From positions 28,558,652-28,622,651 of the forward strand of contig OZ034977.1 in NCBI GenBank assembly GCA_964030785.1: DNA of 64,000 nt. The letters are read 5' to 3'. Made by a program: the position numbers and the translations under genes. The number at the start of each line of letters is the position of its first letter. Position 1 is the stretch's first letter. Below are positions 54,636 through 63,663 of the stretch, piece after piece. Source of the DNA: Siderastrea siderea. Lineage: Eukaryota > Cnidaria > Anthozoa > Scleractinia > Rhizangiidae. The notes under the pieces are model-generated. The model saw nothing but the letters and a program-made list of their open reading frames with translations, ran no database searches and was not told where the DNA came from.

Positions 54636-55003
54636 CAAGAGAAAATAGGGGGCAGAGAGGGACACTGTCAGTCTAGGCTTTGGGATTTGTCACGTTCGGT
54701 AAAGTTATTTTTAGATAACAATTCTGGAACGGAAGTCTGTTTTCCGGACGTCCGCATAAAGGCAACCTCGATATGGCGTTTGAAGATCCATTCAAAATTT
54801 TGCTTGTAATGGCGGACCAAGTGGTGTTATGTTTTGTCGATGAAAACGATCGACTTCGGAAAACAAGGGAAATGGTATTTATGCGGACGTTTCGGGAAAA
54901 GCCAGTATATAAATAACCAGCCAGTATATAAATAACTTTTGTAGAATTGACATATCCCAACCAACGCCCTCAGTGTCCCTCTCTGTTTCCTTATTTTCTC
55001 TTG
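54636..55003. mobile_element. 368-bp MITE, CAAGAGAAAATA ends
   Basis: Inverted ends CAAGAGAAAATAGGGGGCAG / CAAGAGAAAATAAGGAAACA continuing CAGAGAGGGACACTG, flanked by AGGAAAT (54629-54635, 55004-55010). The left arm near 53175 shows the empty site. A 7-8-bp duplication suggests hAT-type movement. It contains a duplicated CCAGTATATAAATAAC at about 54902-54937. Confidence 0.8.
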
Positions 55004-56975
55004 AGGAAATATAAAAGTTAAAGGTGGGGTTGCCTTGGAACTTCAAGCACCAACCTCGCCAGTACGGAGGAATGTACCCTACATTTCTCATCTTTAAGAA
55101 TTAGTAGATTGTTGTAGTTGCTCTGTGGAGTAAATTTAAAAAGACCACACAATAACACTGCAAGAATTGATTTGTAAAGCTCATGCCGTGGGCCGAAAAA
55201 CAAATATTACCGCAACAGGAAGGGTTTTACGAAAGAGAAATGACTTTATACACATTATTTCTTACTTTCGATTCAGGTCACAGTAAAACAGTTAGTCTGG
55301 CAGAGTATACCTATACAAATAGATTTTTTAAAATATAAATTTTGTTCATATCACTGGTTAAGGGATCGTTGTCGATTAACGTTATTATAAAAATAACAAC
55401 GGGAATACAGACAAAAATATCAATGTGCATTGTAACTTTCTTTATTCGTATCATTTCAGTAATGTGGCCTTTAGTGTAACACCTGCATATTTTTCTCTCC
55501 GAAAGCCCTACCTTCCCCTTACCCCCACCCACTCCCCGGCGTTCGCCCCAATCCGCAATCACGCTAAAACAAATTTTGTCACGACAGGCTCTTTGACATG
55601 GCCGTCTTAAAAGTTTTAGTACTAGCTAGGCAACAAACACATTCCTATTATTTTACCGGAATACTAACAGTCAAGTTGATCATCCTTCAACCACCTTGGT
55701 AAGTTTAACCATGTTAGACTTTGTTGTGTTTTCTCAGAATAAGGGTATTTCAGTTGGACAGACTGGCTGGAAATTAATTTCAAATGACTGGCTTTCACTA
55801 GTCTGTCACTGTTTTATTTTTAGGACTTTAAGTCCCTCCTAGCTGCCAGTAACTATTCAACGCAAATTCTGCAATATATTCCCTACGATGAGCAGTTTTA
55901 ATCTATTGAAAACTGCAATTTATCTTTTCGATACAGTTTGCCGCTTTAGCAGCAAGCGAATTCTTGTCACGCAAATGTAAGCGAGTGGAAACAGATGTTT
56001 GTTTTTAAGAACGCTTAAAGTACCACGAATGTTAACTTTTCAAGATAATAAGTTAATTTCCTTGCTATAAAACATGTTATTTTGCAGTACAAGGAGGGAA
56101 ATACTCAAATACGACCCTTGTGTGACGAACAGATGATTGCATTGACTTTTCGACCTGTGGTTGAGATGTAATTTATTCGGTGTCGGATAACGAAAGCTAG
56201 AATCAAAGCTTCTTCTTTTAGCATCTATTTTACGACGAATACCCAAAGGTAGGATGTTTTTTCATCAAAATAAAAAAGTATTTTAAGTTACAATGTGTAT
56301 GACGTCTGATATTGAACTGCAGAAGGTTTTCTGAGCTGATTTTTGATTGATGTTGGGTTTATTTATAGTGACGTTTGTTTGCAGTACAAATTGGTCGCGT
56401 TGCCAAAATTGACTCATCGTTTCCGTCTCTCAACGGGACACTTTTGTCGGGCCGCGGAAGAAATTTTCACAGAGCATAATATGAAGTATAAGCTTAACGA
56501 CCATTGTAGTTTCGGCTTGAAATTCAATGTACCAGTGGGCTTTCTATGGTTTACAAATTAGCTAAAATTTGCTTATCCGCTGAAGCGCTTAGAGCGGGGT
56601 AGATAAAACAGCTAGAAAGATATAAAATTTAAAAGCTTTTCAAAAATAAACTACAGTTTTGGAAAGAGCAGGAATGGTGTTATGATTGGTTTAAAGTACA
56701 TCGGTAAACATTACCGCGTTTAGCTGTACGAGCGAATAGAAAATGCACCATTTTACCCTTTTTTTGATGGCGGCGGGAAGCCAAAATGGCGATTTTCAGA
56801 CTTTCCTCGATTTTGAAAAAACTAAAGCGCTTTAGGAACTTTTAATTGTATTTTCGAAAATAACTTACTAAAGGGTTTATCTATGCAAAATATGAAGAAA
56901 TCGAAAATTTCACAACTGGCGCCGAGTTTTCGATATTTACAGACACTGGCTCTTAAATATAATTAAAGAACAAAA

Positions 56976-57612
56976 ACAACAATTTTTTAAGATACAGATT
57001 GCACGTGGACATTAGATCTTTTTATATGTAGACATCGCCCCAAAAAATAGCGAGTGGGGGAGGGGTGAGATAGTGAATAGCATGTGGACTTCCAAGTTCG
57101 TTTTTGAAAACCTGATTAGTTTTCAAAGAATTACATTTAGAACCCACAGAAAGCTCATATTCGATCATAGATCTGGTTAGATTTTCCGTGTTACTGTAAC
57201 ATCACGAAGCGAAGAAATGGGACAAAAAAGGCAAAGAAAAAGCGCCATGTCTTTATAAATGGTTTCACAACATGGGGTGCAATCCAGCTGTCAAGGAAAT
57301 TCTCTTGACATGTCCAAGCTCCAGCAAAAAAAATTTCCCCGGCAGAATCGGTCACATTTCCTAACTTCTACGTTTTGCCGACGGAAAATATCGGCAAGCA
57401 ACAGTAGCCACCATAGTTCCATTTCGTAGGTTTCGTAGGTTTTTACACAAGAAGTGATTGGCAGCGGCAAATTGGAAAACAAACCTAGGGGAGTCGGAAG
57501 GAATACCTGGTCGCGATTTCCGGTGTCGGTGATGAACTCCTTTGTTTGCGAAACAGATAAAATCGATGTTTGCAGGCGCTTTCCCAAAAAAACTTCGGCT
57601 TCGTACGTATTT
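56976..57612. other. Upstream flank of the LRR array
   Basis: No signal-peptide or LRR N-terminal cap exon recognised. Frames on both strands near 57290-57630 lack family signatures. Repeated TTTCGTAGG at about 57423-57440 resembles the acceptor motif used in the array. Confidence 0.35.
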
Positions 57613-57636
57613 GACTTCAAATGCTATCACATCCCT
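57613..57636 (+). pseudogene. Truncated LRR exon (cassette 0)
   Basis: GACTTCAAATGCTATCACAT, then CCCT matches the first third of the array exons (SNAITSL) and stops abruptly 11 bp before the acceptor of cassette 1, suggesting an unequal exchange at the array edge. Confidence 0.6.
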
Positions 57637-57647
57637 TTGTTTTGTAG

Positions 57648-57719
57648 CGCTTTGCCTTCAAATGCTATCATATTCCTACCTCAGGGAGTGTTTGCCAAGC
57701 TGACTAATCTGTTTCACCT
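57648..57719 (+). CDS. LRR exon 1 of tandem cassette array
   Basis: 72 bp, acceptor TTTGTTTTGTAG, donor CT|GTGAGT, phase 2 at both ends, so any number of such exons can be joined in frame. It encodes ALPSNAIIFLPQ then GVFAKLTNLFHL: one 24-residue LRR of the extracellular type (LxxNxIxxLPxxxFxxLTNL). Concave-face pair FH. This is the most diverged cassette (A-L-P-S for D-L-S-S and I-I-F for I-T-S), and its upstream intron is unlike the others. Confidence 0.8.
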
Positions 57720-58062
57720 GTGAGTGTTGAAATTAATTCGCGTTGGTTGTGGTTTTTCTTTGTCATACGATGTCACTAGTTTGAAAACTCGTCGATCTTT
57801 CTCGGTTATTGAGAATCGTTACGTGTCACATGTATTTTCTCTGTGATCTGATTGGCGTTGTTTGTGCTTACTGTGATTGGCCAGAGTAATTATTTTGGTT
57901 TTAGTTTTACGACAGTCAATTGTCAATCGCTCTATTGCATTGTAAGAATCCTTCTGGAAGCTCATGAGACTAAACACATTTCTGTGCAGGGATAAGACCG
58001 TGAAAAGGAAACTGTAATCCAACACTGAAAAATAAGAATTAAAAAAATTATTGTGTTCGTAG

Positions 58063-58134
58063 GGACTTGTCTTCAAATACTATCACATCCCTACCTCAGG
58101 GAGTGTTTGCCAAGCTGACTAATCTGGAGTGGCT
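58063..58134 (+). CDS. LRR exon 2 of tandem cassette array
   Basis: 72-bp phase-2 exon after TTGTGTTCGTAG, donor GTGAGT. Encodes DLSSNTITSLPQ, then GVFAKLTNLEWL. Concave-face pair EW, differing from exon 1 at all six bases, while the intron between exons 2 and 3 (342 bp) differs from that between 1 and 2 at only about 8 places by eye. Confidence 0.85.
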
Positions 58135-58476
58135 GTGAGTGTTGAAATTAATTCGCGTTGGTTGTGGTTTTTCTTTGTCATACGATGTCACTAGTTTGAA
58201 AACTCGCCGATCTTTCTCGGTTACTGAGAATCGTTACGTGTCACATGTATTTTCTCTGTGATCTGATTGGCGTTGTTTGTGCTTACTGTGATTGGCCAGA
58301 GTAATTATTTTGGTTTTAGTTTTACGACACTCAATTGTCAATCGCTCTATTGCATTGTAAGAATCCTTCTGGAAGCTCATGAGACTGAACACATTTCTGT
58401 GCAGGGATAAGACCGTGAAAAGGAAACCGTAATCCAACACTGAAAACTAAGAATTAAAAAATTATTGTGTTCGTAG

Positions 58477-58548
58477 GAACTTGTCTTCAAATGCTATCAC
58501 ATCCCTACCTCAGGAATTGTTTGCCAAGCTGACTAGTCTGCCTGTCCT
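58477..58548 (+). CDS. LRR exon 3 of tandem cassette array
   Basis: Phase-2 72-bp exon encoding NLSSNAITSLPQ, then ELFAKLTSLPVL. Concave pair PV, six of six bases different from exon 2. LTS instead of LTN is a one-base change. Confidence 0.85.
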
Positions 58549-58891
58549 GTGAGTGTTGAAATTAATTCGCGTTAGTTGTGGTTTTTCTTTGTCATACGAT
58601 GTCACTAGTTTGAAAACTCGCCGATCTTTCTCGGTTATTGAGAATCGTTACGTGTCACATGTATTTTCTCTGTGATCTGATTGGCGTTGTTTGTGCTTAC
58701 TGTGATTGGCCAGAGTAATTATTTTGGTTTTAGTTTTACGACACTCAATTGTCAATCGCTCTATTGAATTGTAAGAATCCTTCTGGAAGCTCATGAGACT
58801 GAACACATTTCTGTGCAGGGATAAGACCGTGAAAAGGAAACCGTAATCCAACACTGAAAAATAAGAATTAAAAAAATTATTGTGTTCGTAG

Positions 58892-58963
58892 GAACTTGTC
58901 TTCAAATGCTATCACATCCCTACCTCAGGAATTGTTTGCCAAGCTGACTAATCTGCCTGTCCT
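58892..58963 (+). CDS. LRR exon 4 of tandem cassette array
   Basis: Phase-2 72-bp exon encoding NLSSNAITSLPQ, then ELFAKLTNLPVL. Concave pair PV, identical to exon 3 except LTN. Exons 3 and 4 look like the most recent duplicates. Confidence 0.85.
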
Positions 58964-59305
58964 GTGAGTGTTGAAATTAATTCGCGTTGGTTGTGGTTTT
59001 TCTTTGTCATACGATGTCACTAGTTTGAAAACTCGCCGATCTTTCTCGGTTATTGAGAATCGTTGCTTCATCACATGTATTTTCTCCGTGGTCTGGTTGG
59101 CGTTGTTTGTGCTTACTGTGATTGGCCAGAGTAATTATTTTGGTTTTAGTTTTACGCCCCTCCTTGTCAATCGCTTTATCGCATTATAAGAATCCTTCTG
59201 GAAGCTCATGAGACTGAACACATTTCTGCGTAGGGATAAGACCGTGAAAAGGAAACCGTAATCCAACACTGAAAAATAAGAATTAAAAAATTATTGTGTT
59301 CGTAG

Positions 59306-59377
59306 GGACTTGTCTTCAAATGCTATCACATCCCTACCTGAAGGAATGTTTGCCAAGCTGACTAATCTGTTTCACCT
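59306..59377 (+). CDS. LRR exon 5 of tandem cassette array
   Basis: Phase-2 72-bp exon encoding DLSSNAITSLPE, then GMFAKLTNLFHL. Concave pair FH, as in exon 1, with a unique EGM segment. The following intron is enlarged to 991 bp by a palindromic MITE and belongs to a distinct intron subtype. Confidence 0.85.
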
Positions 59378-60368
59378 GTGAGTGTTGAAATTAATTCGCG
59401 TTGGTTGTGGTTTTTCTTTAACATACGATGTCATTAGTTTGAAAACTCGCGGAACTTTCTCGGTTATTAAGATTGGTTACGTGGTCACTTGACTTTTTTT
59501 CGTGGTCTGATTGGCATTGTTTGCACTAGCGTTTAATTTGGACAGAGTAATTACTTTGGTTTTCGTTTTGCGACACTCAACTGTCAATCGTTCCATTGTA
59601 ATATAAGAATCCTGAAATCCAATTAGACTGAAAAAATTTCTGCGCGGGGATGTGACGGTGAAAAGGAAACCGTAATCCAACAGTTCAAAGCACGCCGGGC
59701 CAGCAGAGGGCACGAAGCTGCACGCTCGGAAAAACCTTTGCGTCTTTTATCCGATAGAGCTCAAACTTTGCACAATGATAGAACTTTTTATTCCAAACAA
59801 TCGTATCGTTTTTGTTTTTTCATTTTAACGGTTTTTGGCGGGAAAATGACGTCACAGTGCTAAAGGCAAATTTTCAATTGTCTCTTATGGCACAAAAAGT
59901 ATATGATTCTGAAAGAACTCATTGAGATAAAGTGAAATGCGAAGAAATTATTGAAAAAGCTCGATCCGTCTTGAAGATATAAAGATCTGAATTTTATAAA
60001 TGTTCTAAAAATAGTAACAAAATGGCGGAAAATTCAAACTTCCGAACTTTATATCTTCAAGACGGATCGAGCTTTTTCAATAATTTCTTCGCATTTCACT
60101 TTATCTCAATGAGTTCTTTCAGAATCATATACTTTTTGTGCCATAAGAGACAATTGAAAATTTGCCTTTAGCACTGTGACGTCATTCCCCGCCAAAAACC
60201 GTTAAAATGAAAAAACAAAAACGATACGATTGTTTGGAATAAAAAGTTCTATCATTGTGCAAAGTTTGAGCTCTATCGGATAAAAGACGCAAAAGTTTTT
60301 CCGAGCGTGCAGCTTCGTGCCCTCTGCTGGCCCGGCGTGAAGTAAGAAAATAATGGTTGTGTTCGTAG
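59378..60368 (+). other. LRR intron 5 (subtype B, enlarged)
   Basis: Compared with other introns it has CATTAGTTTGAAAACTCGCG and a CACTTGAC/TTTTTTTCG block, features shared only with intron 7 (60820-61156). It also holds the 649-bp MITE at 59691-60339. Confidence 0.75.
59691..60339. mobile_element. Near-perfect palindromic MITE in LRR intron 5
   Basis: Inverted arms of about 300 bp, nearly identical (CACGCCGGGCCAGCAGAGGG at each end), around a ~55-bp centre. Flanked by AAG (59688-59690, 60340-60342). Intron 7 near 61127 has the uninterrupted TTCAAAGTAAG. CAC ends and a 3-bp target fit a CACTA-type element. Arm identity implies young age or gene conversion. Confidence 0.85.
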
Positions 60369-60440
60369 GAACTTGTCTTCAAATGCTATCACATCCCTAC
60401 CTCAGGAATTGTTTGCCAAGGTGACTAATCTGGTGGACCT
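60369..60440 (+). CDS. LRR exon 6 of tandem cassette array
   Basis: Phase-2 72-bp exon encoding NLSSNAITSLPQ, then ELFAKVTNLVDL. Concave pair VD. A Leu-to-Val change (KVTN) keeps the hydrophobic core. The following intron is 307 bp, with a deletion near its 3-prime part. Confidence 0.85.
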
Positions 60441-60747
60441 GTGAGTGTTGAAATTAATTCGCGTTGGTTGTGGTTTTTCTTTGTCATACGATGTCACTAG
60501 TTTGAAAACTCGCAAATCTTTTCCGGTTATTGAGAATCGTTACTTTATCACATGTATTTTCTGCGTGATCTGATTGGCGTTGTTTGTGCTTACTGTGATT
60601 GGCCAGAGTAATTATTTTGGTTTTAGTTCTACGACACTCAATTGTCAATCGCTCTATTGCATTATAAGAATCCTTCTGGAAGCTGAAGTGAAAAGGAAAG
60701 CGTAATCCAACACTAAACTAAGAATTAAAAAATTATTGTGTTCGTAG

Positions 60748-60819
60748 GGACTTGTCTTCAAATGCTATCACATCCCTACCTCAGGAATTGTTTGCCAAGC
60801 TGACTAATCTGTTGGACCT
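60748..60819 (+). CDS. LRR exon 7 of tandem cassette array
   Basis: Phase-2 72-bp exon encoding DLSSNAITSLPQ, then ELFAKLTNLLDL. Concave pair LD. Followed by a subtype-B intron of 337 bp. Confidence 0.85.
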
Positions 60820-61156
60820 GTGAGTGTTGAAATTAATTCGCCGTTGGTTGTGGTTTTTCTTTATCATACGATGTCATTAGTTTGAAAACTCGCGGAACTT
60901 TCTCGGTTGTTAAGATTCGTTACTTGGTCACTTGACTTTTTTTCGTAGTCTGATTGGCGTTGTTTCCACTAGCTGTTATTGGACAGAGTAATTACTTTGG
61001 TTTTCGTTTTGCGACACTCAACTGTCAATCGTTCCATTGTTCTATGAGAATCCTGGAATCCCATTAGACTAAAAAATTTCTGCGCGGGGATGTGACGGTG
61101 AAAAGGAAACCGTAATCCAACAGTTCAAAGTAAGAAAATAATGATTGTGTTCGTAG

Positions 61157-61228
61157 GGACTTGTCTTCAAATGCCATCACATCCCTACCTCAGGAATTGT
61201 TTGCCAAGCTCACTAATCTGCATTTCCT
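61157..61228 (+). CDS. LRR exon 8 of tandem cassette array
   Basis: Phase-2 72-bp exon encoding DLSSNAITSLPQ, then ELFAKLTNLHFL. Concave pair HF, five of six bases different from exon 7. Last complete cassette in the window. Confidence 0.85.
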
Positions 61229-61570
61229 GTGAGTGTTGAAATTAATTCGCGTTGGTTGTGGTTTTTCTTTGTCATACGATGTCACTAGTTTGAAAACTCG
61301 CCGATCTTTCTCGGTTATTGAGAATCGTTACTTGATCACATGTATTTTCTCCGTGGTCTGATTGGCGTTGTTTGTGCTTACTGTGATTAGCCAGAGTTAT
61401 TAATTTGGTTTTGTTTTACGAGACTCAATTGTCAATCGCTTTATTGCATTATAAGACTCCTTTTGGAATCCCATGAGACTAAAAACATTTCTGTGCGAGG
61501 ATATGACCGTGGGAAAGAAAACCGAAATGAAACTTTACAACGCAAGAAACACAATTATTGTGTTTTGTAG

Positions 61571-61590
61571 GTACTTGTCTTCAAATGCTA
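61571..61590 (+). pseudogene. LRR exon 9, cut by a retroelement tail
   Basis: After a normal acceptor (TGTTTTGTAG) the exon reads YLSSNA and is then broken by (AGGTA)n of an inserted LINE. The remainder is not found before the window end. Confidence 0.75.
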
Positions 61591-61835
61591 AGGTAAGGTA
61601 AGGTAAGGTAACTTTATTTAAACACGGTATTTCCTTCAGGTATACATTTACATTGAAGTATAGAAAAAAAAAACTAACTAACTTCCTAACTAATGTGAAC
61701 ACTAAGATAAAAGAAACTAAAATAATAAAGATGAAAAGAAAACACCTGCTTTTCAAGGAGACCGTGTGTAAAAACAGAATATCGCTAATTAAATTATTTG
61801 TCAATCGAAATTTACGTCTCTTAATTTTCCCTTAA
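61591..61835 (-). mobile_element. LINE 3-prime end inserted in LRR exon 9
   Basis: (AGGTA)n followed by ACTTTATTTAAACACGG: read on the minus strand this is a LINE 3-prime UTR ending AAATAAAGT and a (TTACC)n tail. No RT part is present (5-prime truncated). The 5-prime boundary is approximate. Confidence 0.65.
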
Positions 61836-62087
61836 ATGTAGGGAAATCGTCTCAACATATTTGATAAGCACATCAGTGAAATTGGACACTGTGCGGTTTT
61901 GTTTGTATATATTCCTGTTTTAACCGGTTTTGATCACGTGCGTTTTTTGTAACACGATGCTGTAATATAGTGTTCGATTAGGGTTTTCGAGTTCTGAGTT
62001 CGAGTTTTCGAGTGAACTGTAACGAGTGTAGTGGTGTACGAATAAACGAGTTAAAATCAATCGAGTTGTCCGAATACGATCATAACA
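61836..62087 (+). repeat. LTR of a BEL/Pao-like retrotransposon
   Basis: The 3-prime boundary is firm: ...CATAACA immediately before the primer-binding site. The 5-prime boundary is uncertain: TGTAACACGATG at 61948 gives 140 bp, TGTAGGGAAATC at about 61837 gives 251 bp. TATATA at about 61905 and AATAAA near 62041 are possible promoter and poly(A) signals. No partner 3-prime LTR in the window. Confidence 0.55.
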
Positions 62088-62105
62088 TGGCGCCCAACGT
62101 GGGGC
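62088..62105 (+). other. tRNA primer-binding site
   Basis: TGGCGCCCAACGTGGGGC directly after the LTR is the standard form of a minus-strand primer site in LTR retroelements. Confidence 0.75.
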
Positions 62106-62130
62106 AACGAGCCTCTTAACGAGTACAAGT

Positions 62131-63663
62131 ATGGCGAGCGAAGAAGCAAAGGAAAAATTGGAGCGATTACGATCGATCCGGGGAGCGCAACGTGGCATTG
62201 TAACTAAAAACGTAAATAAAGCCAACGCCATTTTTGGAGATGAAGCAGCTCAAGCATATATCTCTAGCGAACAAGTTCAACAATTGGAGGTCATAAGTCG
62301 ATTGCTGGAAGCAAAACTGAAGACTCTCGAGGAAATCGATCAACAAGTTCTATCCTTGTGCATCCTAGAAGAAATTACACAGGAGATCGAGGAATCGGAG
62401 AAGTATGTGGAGAAGGCTATCAACTGCCAGAAGAAAATAAGCGATGTTTCTCGGAAGACCACTGGAGAGCCACAAGAAAGTAACCCACTCGCAGAGTTAA
62501 TTCAAGCGCTACCTGGAACTGCTCAACCAGCGCTTCCTACAAATCAAGTCAAGGCAAAATTGCCGAAACTAATCCTGCCTAAATTTCGTGGTGACGTAAC
62601 AACCTGGACAGGATTTTGGGACTCATACAAGTCCGCGGTCCACGACAACGAAAGTCTTTCGAAAATCGACAAGTTTAATTACCTAAAATCGCTATTGGAA
62701 GGTGCCGCAAGCCGAGCCATTCAAGGGCTTACTCTATCAAGCTCTAATTACGATTCAGCGGTGGAGATCCTAGAACAACGATTTGGAAGACCACAGCAGA
62801 TAATTTCCGCGCACATGGACGAAATCCTAAGAATCCAACCCTGTGCAAGTGATCGTCCATCTTCTCTTCGATTTCTCTACGATAAATTGAGCGTGCACGT
62901 ACGAGGATTATCTTCACTTGGTGTGTCATCAGAACAGTATGGCAGTTTGTTAATACCGATTATCATGTCCAAGCTACCGAACGAAATACGACTAGAAATC
63001 GCGCGGAAATCGACCACTGAAGTATGGAAAATCGAACAATTGTTAGAAACGATCAAAGGGGAAATCGAGGCGAGAGAAGCGAGTGAAGTTGTCAAGACTC
63101 AAGAAGTACATGTGCGAAAACAAAACCCTGGTTCAAATTCTTCTCGAACAATCCCAACAGCGAATACACTGATTTCAACGGAAGGCAAGGAGTTCCGAAT
63201 TCGATGCGTTTATTGCAATGGGGAGCATTATTCAGCCTCCTGCACGAAAATCCGACAATCGAAAGATCGAAGGGACATTCTTCAGAGAGATGGTCGTTGT
63301 TTTATTTGTCTCAAAACTGGCCATAATGCGAGGAACTGTTTTCATACGAAGAAATGCCGACACTGTGATGGAAAACATCACCAATCGATTTGCGCAATGT
63401 CTACGCCTGCGGAAGATCAAAGAAACCCGACCCGAAACGACGCCGCTAGAGAAACGCAAACCGAAAGCGCAACTGTAACCACGACGACAACTGCGAATTC
63501 TGTAACCAAAGGTACTGTGCTGCTTCAAACTGCAAGTTGCATGGCAGTCAACGGATCCAATTTAATTCCTGTACGTGTTCTTTTCGACAACGGAAGCCAA
63601 CGATCATATGTCACAACGAGTTTAACTTCACGCCTTAATTTAGGGGCCGACCATTTAACTCTT
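62131..63663 (+). CDS. BEL/Pao-type gag with zinc knuckles and protease start
   Basis: An open frame from ATG 26 bp after the primer site. N-terminal coiled-coil-like helix (about residues 40-105), then a KLPKLILPKFRGD...FWDSY.SAVH region at about 143-240 (the DUF1759-like gag core of BEL/Pao), three knuckles at about 358-420 (CVYCNGEHYSASC, CFICLKTGHNARNC, CRHCDGKHHQSIC), and at about 480-503 VRVLFDNGSQRSYV, the start of a retropepsin-like domain (DNGS in place of DSG). From 63664 the frame continues by chance into an unrelated repeat, so residues after about 511 are not gag. RT and integrase are absent from the window. Confidence 0.85.

Larger units (their letters stand above)
54318..56975. 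repeat. Large palindrome 2, right arm
   Basis: Inverted partner of 51216-53450, with one clean insertion at 54636-55003. Spacer between arms about 0.87 kb, occupied by the upstream exons of the pseudogene. Confidence 0.85.

Noticed and set aside
51615..56561. Pairs of identical small proteins in palindrome 2
   Set aside because: Identity follows from the inverted duplication; no domain or splice evidence.
57819..58905. Repeated minus-strand frames of 68-85 codons in the LRR array
   Set aside because: They lie in the introns of the cassettes and repeat only because the introns do.
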